This document shows, one piece after another, positions 1 to 28,800 of a stretch of DNA of 64,000 bases. Both the position numbers and the translations under genes were made by a program. The DNA lies in the NCBI GenBank assembly GCA_037013685.1, contig CM072890.1, positions 2,051,335 to 2,115,334 of the forward strand, given 5' to 3'. Source of the stretch: Acridotheres tristis. Lineage: Eukaryota; Chordata; Aves; Passeriformes; Sturnidae. The notes below the pieces were generated by a model, which saw only the letters and a list, made by a program, of their open reading frames with translations, had not been told where the DNA came from and did not search any database. Numbering within the stretch: position 1 is the stretch's first letter; every line of letters begins with the position of its first letter.

Positions 1-221
1 CATGTTGTTATTTCTATAACTGTGCACGTTTTCCTCTTGGTATTTAAAGTTCCATATCAGACCTCTACTCTAGTCCTGGGATTTAAAAGATAAGTTCAGA
101 AAGGATTTCAGTAACTTATGCAGTTCCCTCGTCTGGTCCACGAACAGTTTTACTAAAAGCTGTTTTTCAGATTTCTTTATTTGCAGAGACTTTCTTAATA
201 GGCCAAGACAATCTATTTCAG

Positions 222-977
222 TGAGTCACAGCCCTGTCAATCCTCAGACAATCAGTCATGTTTGAGCCTTGCAACCTAAAGCTGTTATTTTTTGTCCTAA
301 ACACTATAAACACTGAAAGCATTATTCTGATTGCTCTTTGAAACAGTTTCATAAAGTAACCTTAGAACATCTCCCTTGAGTCTCATTTTCCCTAGACTAG
401 GAAAAAAAATATTTTTAATTAATTTTGTCTTGTTGATTCTTTCCAGGTCATCAGCCTCATTGGACTGTGCTGTAATTCTGCAATCTGTCTAAAGGACAGG
501 TGTTTATCCTGGGGTGTGGCATCTGAAATTAGAAGCAGTATTTTGGTAATGACTTTGTTATGATGAATTGAATTAAATTATTACAAACTCATTCTCAAAG
601 ACAGAGGGGCTTACTTACCCACTTTGACTGAAGGAAAGCTGAGTTGATATGAGTCAGATAAACTGGCAGTACTACAGATTAATCAATTCTAGCAGGATGA
701 AAGTCATGATTCAGGAAAGGGGCATGCTAAGCCCATTTGAATGACTATATATAGGAGCAAGTTTTCACATCTGACTGGCACAGGGGACAAAATCTGCACT
801 CTGCTCCTCATGTGCAATAATTAATGTCAACCTCTCCTCAGTACTTTTGGTATGATACCTGCATTTTAAGCTAAGTGTTACCTTTTGTTTGATATGCAAT
901 TAAAATGAAGATATTTTGATCTCATTCAAGGTGCAAAGGGTTCTGCTGATCCAGAGAGATGAGTCAGAAGTGACTCA
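222..977. promoter_or_regulatory. Cluster of four AP-1 consensus sites (candidate enhancer)
   Basis: TGAGTCA occurs at 222-228, 650-656 and 960-966, and TGACTCA at 971-977. The last two sit in a perfect 9-bp inverted repeat (GATGAGTCA, 4-base spacer, TGACTCATC). The clustering is direct observation; enhancer function is inference. Confidence 0.4.
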
Positions 978-2249
978 TCACCTGTTTTTTTGGCAGGATG
1001 TTTAGAACATGGACAAATCACAAGGTGACTGGTAGGGATCATTTCAAACACTGTGGTCTCTCACCAGTACTTAAAGGCAGGGTTGGTTAAACTTTTTTTT
1101 TTTTTTTCCCTCCCCTTCTGGAACCTCACACATAAAGCAGCAAACTGAAGGTTTCACCTCACTTAGAAGATTTTTACCCCATGAGATTCCAGCGATGGCA
1201 ACATCCTGCAGGCAGCACAGCCTGTGGAACCTATCGCAGACACCAGCTGCTACCTGTGATCTCTTGACACCCAGAAATCAACAGATGACTTGTGGTGCAC
1301 GGAATTCCAAAAGAAACCTTCCTGTCAAACATTTCTAATTGTGCTGTGCCCTTTTTAAAGGCTGTATCAAGGGTCACACAGAAGCCAGTAAGTGTCAATC
1401 ACTTCCACACCTAAATCCAAGTGCAATGGAATGTTTGTCCTGTAGCAGCTTAGTCCATTCGCTTTCTTTCCTCTAAAAACGTCTTATTCCTTCTCATTAA
1501 GCAGAGGGCAGATAAATTGATTGCTTACAGCCTTATTAAACTAAGATCAGATAGAGAGCAATTACAAATTGTGGTTTTTGTCAGCTTCATCCCTGAGAAT
1601 CCACAGTATAATTTTATAGCAAGTTAAAGACTTACTTCAGAAGATATAGAAAGGAAAATTCCTCATTGGAAAAGTGCAAATAATTCATTACCTCACTTGC
1701 CTTAACACAGACATGACTGAAGCAGCATATTGTCCAGAGACACAATTCTGAAGAGAGCTGGAGGAAAAAAAGCAAAATAAATACTGTCTTGATCATACTT
1801 TTTGTACTTCATTTAATCAACTTTTTATATTTGTTTTCTCCCATCTAATCTTTGTTGGCCAGTGAAGGATCAATTTCCTAAAACTTGTATCACAGCTCAA
1901 GTTGTGATAGTTGCATCATTATTTCTCTTACCTTTTATATTTCATTTCTAAAAATCCAAGTATTCTGTCTTGATAACGACATACTGTTTCTACAATATTT
2001 CGAATACAAACTGGCCTGAGACAATAAGCAGCATCTCCCTTCTGAACATCCTTAATATATTTACGTGTCTGTGCCATCCTTACCTCTTGTTTCTAGTTCC
2101 CAGCATCCAAGTTAATTCCATCCTTTCAGCCCAAAACCTCTCTCACACTGGGGTTCCTGCTCTCACACTCACCAGGGTGTGAGACACTTACAGTTCTGCA
2201 CATCTCAAATGGGATTTTTTGGACAAAAGGGGAGGTGCTGCCCACGTGA

Positions 2250-2460
2250 GTGTTGGTGCCACAGAGCATCACGGGCTGGGAGGGAGCAGTGGTGACCTGG
2301 TCCAGGCTCCCTGCTCCAGCAGGGTCATCCCAGAGCACGGGATTGTGTCCAGATGGCTCTGGAATATCTCCAGTGAGGGGGACCCCACATCCTCTATGGG
2401 AATTCCACACTCGGGGTTACCTCCAGTTCTGCCTGTGCTTTCAAAGGATCCAGAAGCCAA
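2250..2460 (-). mobile_element. CR1 LINE fragment
   Basis: The segment around gtgtccagatggctctggaat and tctccagtgagggggacccc matches the antisense form of the avian CR1 3' region. The copy is diverged and truncated at both ends. Confidence 0.6.
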
Positions 2461-3893
2461 GATCCAACACCATCACCAAAGATAAATCTGAGCTCTTCTG
2501 CTGAATCTCCTTCTGCTGAATCTCCTTTTGCTGGTTGTGGCTAAAACTGGATGCAAATACAAAGGAATGGTTCTATGCACAGAGCAACTCAAGTCTTACA
2601 CAAACTTTGTTAGTCTGGACTTACCTTAAGCAAGGCTGCACCACCCCTTTCATTTGGAACCTTACACTCACAGCTGAACTTTGTCATGGAGGAAGAACTC
2701 ACAGGATGAGGTTCCAAGTTATTCATTTTGACTGGTTTAGCACCTCCTTCACATCCACAAGCACAGAGAGAATTTTGTCCTTATAGAAAACGTGCGAGGT
2801 CTAGTTCTGCACGTATGGGTGCGAGTAACCCAACACACATCGTAAAAGAAAACAATGAGAACCTTAAACCTGAGAATATTTCACATAAAAGTTGTATTTC
2901 TGCACGCCTAAACTTCAGTGTAGGCTAATTTGATCCACTTCTTGGGGGGAAAAAAAAAGGAGGAGAAAAAAGAGGCAGTGTTGCATTAGAAAGTTTTCCA
3001 TGTTCCTTTGTTGTTTTCAGCACTACTCAGCATCCCCTGGCAGGTGTGAATTATGTGAATTACTGAAGAGTGATCACAGATTGAAGAAGGATATGGAGAG
3101 ATGTTGTTTTGGACAACAGCTCAATCAACATTCACAGGACTCTCCATCACCACTTTTGAAAGATTTAAAGCATCTTTAGTTACATCCACATCCACTTCTG
3201 TAACATTCCCTGAAGCAGCCCTTCTTAACTTCTTTCCAGTCTTTTCCCTTTGCTCTTAAATAACAATTAGTCACATACTGTGCCTCATTAAAACGGGGCC
3301 CTTTAAAGTGGATTTAGAATACATTCATCATTAAACATATCTATGATGCAAGCTATTGTAACTTGGAAATATCCAATTGGAAATACTTATTAGCTTTATG
3401 ATTTATTAAACACTAAGGTTTGCTGCTCGTTAGTGGATTTTAAAATTACTTCAGTATTCCTAAAGAGTTTAAGAGAAACTTGAGATAAGAAAGTTGCTGG
3501 CAAAGATGTCACCAGATACAAGTCCTGCCAAGACTCTAGTAAGAGATAAAAATCTTAATTTTTACCTTGTTATACTTCTGTTATTTTTAAAATAATGATA
3601 TTTTTAAGGGAAACTGAAAATGGAAACTTGTCATGTAAATAATAGAACAGTAACTTTAGACAAACTAATTAGTATCATTTTTTTTCAGACAAAGCAAAAT
3701 GATATTAAACAATAACAAAGTGATATTTTATGTACACAAACACACTATCTAAACACAAAATGCTGAGAATACAGCATACTGAAAGAATCAGGATTTTTCA
3801 GGTCTTCACATTCTCTCTAAGAAGAATATATGCCCAAAGAAATGTAAAATACAGGTGTATGATCAGTAAGTGCCAGCTTCAATAGTGCAACAT

Positions 3894-3899
3894 TTTATT
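3894..3899 (-). promoter_or_regulatory. Candidate PDE3B poly(A) signal AATAAA (distal)
   Basis: AATAAA on the sense strand about 1.8 kb after the stop. A long U/G-rich tract (the complement of the A/C-rich 4050-4170 block) lies between it and the proximal signal. Confidence 0.4.
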
Positions 3900-4049
3900 A
3901 ATGACAGAAATATCTGGTTTAACACTGCTCATGTTACAAAAAAACCTGCAGTGACAGTGATAATGGCAGCAGAGGGGAATTTGGCACTGAAGATATAGCA
4001 AAAGCACATTTCAGTGGTCTTTTAAGTGCATCAACAAAAGGCCTATTAG

Positions 4050-4172
4050 TGAAAAAAAAACCAAAACAAACAAAAAAACCCCAAAAATAAAAAACCAACC
4101 AACCAACCAAAAAACAAAAAACAAAAAAAAAAAAACAGAAAAAACCCCAAAAAAAACAAAAAGAAGAAAACC
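4050..4172. repeat. A-rich low-complexity tract with (AACC)n
   Basis: About 120 bases of A-runs broken by C, including a short AACC tandem near 4095-4110 and two AAAACCCC-like segments. On the PDE3B sense strand it is a U/G-rich tract inside the longer candidate 3'UTR. Confidence 0.8.
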
Positions 4173-4324
4173 CCCAAATCTTTCAGTTATTTAAACTGGC
4201 CAGTGAAATAGCAGAATGAAAATCTGTGTAAAATAGTGTAATACAGTTTACACGAGGTTATCTTTTTTTTTTTTCCCCCGAGTCAATTGATGCAAACACA
4301 AATATGCTAACACACATTTAGAAA

Positions 4325-5722
4325 CAGCACACGTGCATTTGGGTTTTATTCAGTCCAACTACACAGCATTTAAAGGTTTAGTATTAAAAGGAGCACTTTT
4401 AAAACTAGGCAATTCTGTGGCTTTCTTACCTGTAGCCTAATTTATGACTTTTTTTATTTGTTTACAAATTAGACCAACAATGGTAGTGTTTCTAAAAATA
4501 CACTGGGGTGGAATGTGTAAGTTTTGTTATTTTAAAACTCAGCAATCGAAAATGTAGTACAGTACAGTGATTTTTATCTTGTATCAGGCTTTACACAAAG
4601 TTTCCACCTTCTGGTTTCCATATGTGGATTTCAGGATGTACATCAACCCTGAAGGCAATAAAAGCTGTGTCTGGGATGGAAGAAAAAGTGTGGGGCAAAT
4701 TAAAATAGCCATTTTGAAACAGTAGTTTATGTCTTTTAAAAAAAAAAAAAATCTTTAATTCTCCTAAAGCTTTACATACAAAGAATAAATGAGATATGAT
4801 CTTATTTCCTCAGAATTTAATATGGGAAATGGATAAAAATCTGTGATGTGGTTGACTTGCTTTAAACGTGAACCTGAGTAAGGGCAGGAAATACAACATT
4901 ACTTATGACTAAAAGAATAAAATTCCTTCATAATTTAAGTAGCTGAACAGGTTTTTAATGTTCTACCACAAAACAGCAAGGCAACAGATGAGAATGGCCT
5001 TGTATTCAATGAATTATCATGAACATCCACTGCAAACCTGAATATTTTCTGCAAAAATAAAACATCAGATTATGCACAATAATAAAAAGCATCAGAAATA
5101 GATGCACCTGGATTTTCCTTCCTCTTCTTAAACCACAAACATCAGAAATCAGCATTTATGTCACAGTCCTTGAACGGTTGCTCTGAGATGACTACATGAA
5201 GCACACTACTGCACGAAGTAGACACCCCACAACAGGCTTGCACTGCAGCAGGTACACGGTTTTCATGTAGGCACAGACTTTTTTTTTTTTCCTCATTCAT
5301 GTTCAAAAACAACATGAAAGAAGCAACTCAAGACAACGTTAGGATTCATCCCGCGGTTCCTTGTCAGCAAAAAAGTTCTTTGCCACTTTGGTAATCAAAG
5401 TCACTGAATGTTTTTGTTTTTTTTTTTTAAAAAAACTGCAGGTACCTCAAGGAAAAGAAGAGTTCCATATTCAGCAAGGCAGCATTATATCAGGATATTT
5501 TATACCAACTAAGGCATAAAGAACTTTGCATCAGGGTATACAATACTCAATCTCTGAATAAAGTTCCATATTCTGTGTGGAGAAAGTGCACAGGAGTGGG
5601 ATTCCCCCAGAGCAAAAAGAATCCTCTCACAGTATTAAGGCCTTTCAATTTTTATGTGAGCTGTGTCAGGCTGGAGTCAGCACAGTGGAAGAAACATAGG
5701 CTGTCATCACACTGGAGTTCCC
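4325..5722 (-). other. PDE3B: PDE3B 3'UTR (candidate, to the first good poly(A) signal)
   Basis: The untranslated region begins after the stop. There is no coding potential. It contains a few homopolymer runs, for example T10 at 5280-5290 and a T-run near 5418 on the plus strand. The end is inferred from the poly(A) signal at 4345-4350; use of the signal at 3894 would extend it to about 3875. Confidence 0.5.
4345..4350 (-). promoter_or_regulatory. Candidate PDE3B poly(A) signal AATAAA (proximal)
   Basis: The sense strand reads AATAAA, with a GU-rich stretch (tgtgttagc, tttgtgtttgc) beginning about 30 bases downstream, the expected arrangement for a functional site. A weaker AATAAA at 4453-4458 lies just upstream. 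Confidence 0.5.
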
Positions 5723-22869
<17,147 letters not shown>

Positions 22870-25800
22870 TTATTAATAGGTCACATGCTAATGTTGAAAA
22901 ACAGTAATGGTAATTTTGGTTTTGTGACACAATGAGAAATGTTTCTCCCTTTGTTTTTTCACATATAATTTGAGTCATATTCTCAGTTTATGCTGCCCAG
23001 CAAGAGCCCTAAAGCAGAGTTTAAAGAAACTGCATGCAACAGAGATATCGTGATGACAGAATAATATGGCCTTATTTCAATATTTTTGGATTGCTTATAA
23101 ATCATTCAACATGCACATTAAACGTGGTGGTGATGGTGCTTTCCTGCTCCTATTCACCTCAACCTACAAAAGCAAATCTACTCTAAAACCTCCAAACCAC
23201 TTTTTCTTTCCAGAATCATTCAAACAGAAACAACTTTTGCAAATACAGTGAAGAAAGCATTACATTAAAACACTTACTTTTAAGAGGGGCAAAAATCTCT
23301 CCAAAGAGAGGTTAAAAACTGGTATTTAAAAAAAAAAAAACCAACATTTTCTGTTTGCAAGAGATTTTGTTAGGCTCTGCTTGAACATGGCTACAAAGCC
23401 CCATGTTCTGAATAACCTCACTAAACCCACCAAAGCCACAAAAGAACGTCAGCAACACAATCTGAAGATGCTATCAGCTTCAAGTACGTCAACAGCACTC
23501 ACTTAATTTGTCTTCTATCCTGACAAAAAATGAAAACAACATACAAGAAATGAAATTCAGATGTCTGCTCTGTTTCAAAAGCTTTCAGTCTTCACGGCTT
23601 CTCGACAGATGCTAATTAGTCTCTGATAAATTAATCCATTTGCAAAACGTGTATTGGCAAATTAAGCAGAGCTTTTCACTCTTTTACGTAGCTACAGAGC
23701 ACAAATAACATGCCAATGCCCCGCTTGGTAATTCATATTTTGCAATCCTGGAAGCTCTTCTGCTTATTTTTCCAGGTGAGAACTAGGTATGTTTTTGTTC
23801 CTCTGGGACTAAGAGCACTTCCATGGAGAAAACACAATGTTCCAGCCTGCAGCTTGCCCAGAGGAAGGTGCAGAAAGTGTCGAAAAAGAAACAGGTGGGG
23901 ACGTGTCAGCAGTGCCCAGGCAAGGGAGGCACTTAAAGACTCTTTTTCTTCTTCAGTTATCTTCACAGAGATGCCACTAAACCATGTTTAAAGTTAATAG
24001 TTATGACATCCACTTGCTAGGAAAACTGAAGAGATCAGAAAATCATACTGGGTAAAGCCAGCAGATCAAAGTCAAGAATAAAGAATTTAGGTATTTGAGA
24101 GTTTGGGGGATTTTTTAAGTGAGTAATCTAGCTACCAATTTTTTTTTTATTTTTTTTTTTTTAATTGTCTGTCACCAACAAACAGTAAGATAACGACCAA
24201 CATTCTCTGGCCATACTCATTTTACCACGATGCATTTGGTTTTACAAACATCTTGTCACACTGGGTTGTCACCTTTTTTTTTTTTTTTCCATTTGTTTGT
24301 TTGTTTGAGCGGTTTTATTAAATTTCCCTCATTGTGCAGCTCCCCTTTCTAACCTGATGATCCTTTATTGTGCCGCACATCAGTAAATCTTTTGGTTTGG
24401 TTCTGTGCTCGCACACAGAGGCTGCATTAATGTGCTTCATTAACTTTTGCCTCAATCAGCAGCACAGATCAGCTGTCCACGAGGGTTTTGTTCGTTGTTT
24501 TAGTAACCTTTGATACTAATGGGCCACGGGGTTGCGTCAGCTCCTCCTAAGCTTGCAGCCTCCATTAGGGGACACAAAAGAGGTTTCCCTCTTAGAGGAT
24601 TTTATTTTTCTTTTAAACATGTGGTATGTTATTTATTTGCTACGAATGAGCTCATCATAATAATAAAAATCCCCTGTAACTAACAAACAAAAAACGGAAC
24701 TAATAAACGTCTTGTTTACTCCAGAAAATTTCTGAACCAAACCATTTACTGCAACTCCTTTATTCATCCTTTAAGCCACACGTACACATAAGCTACAATT
24801 TTGGGGGTCAATCTTTGTTACTAAAAAGGCTCAAAACCTTCCTTTTGGTTTTAACTCTGCTGTTGTAAATTAATAGGTTCTTGTGATCCACGCTCAGCCA
24901 GTAAATACAAGGCAGAAAAATCTTCCAATCTACTTTCAATGCAAATAACTGTTTGATATTTTAAATGGTGGGGCATCATTTTATGCAGTTTTATTTACAA
25001 GAAAAATTTCATAGTTTGGGTTTGTCAGTGAAAATTTTCTGTTGTCTTTTAAACCGGAAGATTTAAGCTCCGCCACTGACACCAATTTTGCAGCAAAGAA
25101 ACTAAAACAGTTTTGAAATTAATAGAACTTCACTTTACAGGTACTTTGCTATCAGATTTTTCTTTAATTCATTACATACCACCATTAATTAGAAGCCATA
25201 TCTCCTGAGAGAAAACAAGGCAGTGTATTTACACACCCAGCCAGCTACCACAGTCTGCCACAACTTCCAGGGGTCATTCCACCTGCCACACATAGAAGTA
25301 ATTAAAACGAACTGATGAGAAGTTTAGGTACAAAATAGCAATCTCTGCTGCTAAGCACGACTGAGGAAAAAAAAAAAATAAAAAAAAAAATTTTAAAAAA
25401 GCCCAGATCTCTAACCAATATTTTTCCATCTCTGCACTAAGTAAATCCTGGCAGGTTAGCAGTGAAAGTGGGGTTACCTTTCCTTAGGTGCTTAGAACGC
25501 ACCACAAGATGGCACTCAAAATCCAGAAAGCCTCCCCCACAAAAACCATTCCGGGAGAAAGCAGCAGGATATTCCTTAAAACACCTTCTGCAGAGTGGCC
25601 ACGCTTTGAAAGACAAGGAGGGTGATGATATTAAAGGCTAACAGCTGATAAATTCTATTTCTCCGTTTAAAGAAGAATTTTCTCCTTAGCACTAAGACAA
25701 TTTGACTCTTTCTCTCATTATCTACCAAGCTTAGCTTAAGCAGCCTAACAGCCTTGCAAGTTAAATCTGGAACACTAAACAAGCAAAATTTCTGGCATTA

Positions 25801-28800
25801 CTTTTTGTTGAGAGCTTAGCACTCCAAGCTTTGTTTCATTAATGTGCATCAACAAAAGTTACAAAGTATAGCCGGAGTCCCACTAACCTTATCATAGCAG
25901 TGAAAACACACCATTTATTTTGACCTACTGTGAACAGACCAAGAGACCTTAAAATAGGTCTTAGGCAGAGCCTCAGCAATTTCTGATTTTGCAACCACGA
26001 GACTTGTTGCAGAAAGATCTGTGCCCTGTAATACTAAGATTTTGTAATCCATTGCACATAACGTTCTTCCCTCACTCACCTCCTCCATCAAGAAACACCT
26101 TATCTAGGCTGGACTTGAGTCAGAAAAGTTCCAAGCTGCAGCTCAGACCTCGGCTTGGCTCTGGCTTTGAGCATCCAGCCTCAGTGGCAGCAGCCCAGCA
26201 GTCACACATCCCAGAGCTCCTCTGGAAATTGAACTTCACTGGGCTCTGACACTGCAGAAGAACTCCTGAGAGCTGGCAGATCTACAGCCATCCCCACCAG
26301 AAATGTGCACAGGAAATTGCCGGGCAGACTGGGGGAGAAGTTCTGCTATCAGCCTCATCCAAGCCCAGAGCCTTCCCAGTTTATCCAGAGAGCCATGAGC
26401 ACTCTTTCCTGGCTTTTGTCATTGCCTGACAAGTGACCAGGGGGTTTGAAGGACAGCTTCAATAAAAAATAGCTTCAAATAGGAAAAAAAAACTAACCAA
26501 AAGGAAAACCCACACATACGCCATGCCTTGCTCTAGAACAGTCAGGGTCTGTATTACTTTTAACTGTAATAATTGAATCTATTCAGCCTCTGAAATAAAT
26601 TTCAACCTGGTTAAAAGAAGATAAGCCAGCTTACAGAACTCCTTTAAGCACAAGTGACTTTTCCCAATTTGGCCAGCTTAGGTCAAACTGAAATTTGTCA
26701 TTCAAAACAGGCTAAGAGCCTCAAGAGAAGGAATTTGCGTCACTGAAGTTTTTTTTTAAAGGCCAAAAAAGTTGCTAAAGCCCAACAAATTCTCCCCAAA
26801 GTTGCTGTTCTGAGCAACAAACACTGTATTCAGTATTATGGGCGTTCAGTCAGATCTCAGGAGATTTTAAATACCTGTCACTTAGTGGATATGTGCAGAA
26901 AAACTGACAGTAGGCACCAGACCTGTGTTTTCTCAAACAATAAAATCCGTATTTCCATGTACCTCAGAGGAGTTCCCATGCTGTTTGAAGGCATGAAGAA
27001 CATCAACCTCACCATCACCAAGGTTTAAGGACTTTGCACTTTGGCAAAGGCCACATCCTCAGCAGCAAATTAAAAAAAATAACAAGGGCAGGTAACAGAG
27101 GCCTTTCCTAAACCAGCTCCAGCTCCAGCAGCAAGGCAAGGCTATTTTTCACAAAATAAAAGGCAATAAGTGCTCCTTATAGTTTACAGTCTAAAGAAAT
27201 TAAAAAACAGAAATGGGAGAAGACAATGAAGGGAAACCAGCAGGACTTTGGGGGGTTTGGTTTGTTTTCAATTATTTTTCCATAGAAAAGGTTGTCTTTC
27301 CAGGGCCTGGAACAGATGTGTCTTCCAGGAGATGCCACAGAGGGTGGAGGCTTTTCAGATCTTCTTTATACAAATATCACAATTCCATTTATCTAAAGAC
27401 CTGTTTGAGGAGTATTTTCAACTTCCAAAGGCTTAAGAATGATAAAAGGTTATGGATTTTACTTTTGTCAAGCTGAAAATTACTATACTATCATTACCAC
27501 TGAAATGACTATAAAAGTACACAAAGCATTTTTAAAACCTTTTTTTTTTAAATTTTAAACTCAAAATGCATTTGACTGGAAAACTGTGCAATGATGTTTT
27601 CTTAATAATTTAAATTATAAAATACTAAATCGTATCAGTTTAGTTACTCCAGGATTATTTGGTTGTGAAAAGTTATAGTAAGAACAATACTAATGCTTAT
27701 GCAGAGATTTAAAATACACAGCTACCAAAAAAAAAAAAAAAAAAGTATTTCAGAGCTTTAGAAATCTAAAAATCAATTAAAAAAGTTGAATATAACCAAC
27801 ACTATTCTCCGTTCCTCAAGCTGAAACGTGTACACTGTCTAAAGCCACACACAATGTTAAAATTTGTATCATTGCTATATGATTCCCTAAACCTAAAATA
27901 GGATTTTTTTTTCCCACTGGTGATACTTTTTAGGAGATTCAAGGTGTGCTTTAAAGCTTGTAAAGGAAAGAAAACTTATCCTGTTTGAGAACACCCGTTC
28001 CATTCCATGCTCCAAAATTTTAATGGAGAAAAATGAGCACAAAATTGAGTTTTCTACTTCTGACTGAGTCTTTCATTGATCAAATAGAAAGGATTCCTAG
28101 TTGCCAGTAGCATCTGTTTGACACCATTAGGCATTAGCTCCGTAAATAAGGATTTCCATAGCAACCAAGCATAGAATGAACTAAACAATGAAACCAACAC
28201 CACAGCAACTTGATTCAGAAATCAACTCTGCGAAAAGCCACCTCATTCAAAAGCCAAATTCTACAACTGGATGAGAAATAAATTTATTGCAAAATCTGAA
28301 AAACGTGGCATTACATACCCATTCCTTTTCATGACTGCCTTCCAAACAATTGCTTTGCTTTTATTCCTAGGTTAGTCTTTTGTAGCAGCTTACAATCAAT
28401 TACCACTTTTTAGCCATGTAATTTAATAACACAAAAACCAAAAACCCCAGAGCAGCATACAACCTTGGAGTCTTAAGGGTCTTATTGATTATTAGAGGTC
28501 TTTTCCCTCTCTGTAGAAAAGGGAGATGTTGAAAAACAGTTATTAAATAGTTAAGTTGTATTCAGTATGAGCTAAAGGTGATGCAACCAAAGAATGACTC
28601 TCAAAGCAGAGGCAGCATTACTTAGATAACAAAGACAAGGTTCTGTTGGGAAATCTTGCAGGCCAAAACAGCAGCCACTTGAGTAGATTGTTGTGATCAA
28701 GACAAAATACAGCCCTCAGTCCTGTACCCTGGGCATTTAGAGGCATCATGGTATTTCTCCATTTTCTAAACCTTCTCATGAAAATAAATGGGAAAAAAAA

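Larger units (their letters stand above)
1..3870. other. Probable intergenic DNA downstream of PDE3B
   Basis: No exon of a recognisable gene was found on either strand. In mammals the convergent neighbour is CYP2R1; no cytochrome P450 heme-binding motif (FxxGxxxCxG) or flanking exon was seen, so that gene's coding part is not here. The region holds four AP-1 consensus sites at 222-977, a T-run at 1091-1107 and a CR1 fragment near 2250-2460. Confidence 0.6.

Noticed and set aside
4655..4665. Plus-strand AATAAA as 3' end of an opposing gene
   Set aside because: A single hexamer inside the PDE3B 3'UTR candidate with no upstream plus-strand exon; common by chance in AT-rich DNA.
1..5700. Coding exons of a convergent CYP2R1 neighbour
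   Set aside because: Expected from mammalian gene order, but no P450 heme-binding motif or recognisable exon was found on the plus strand.
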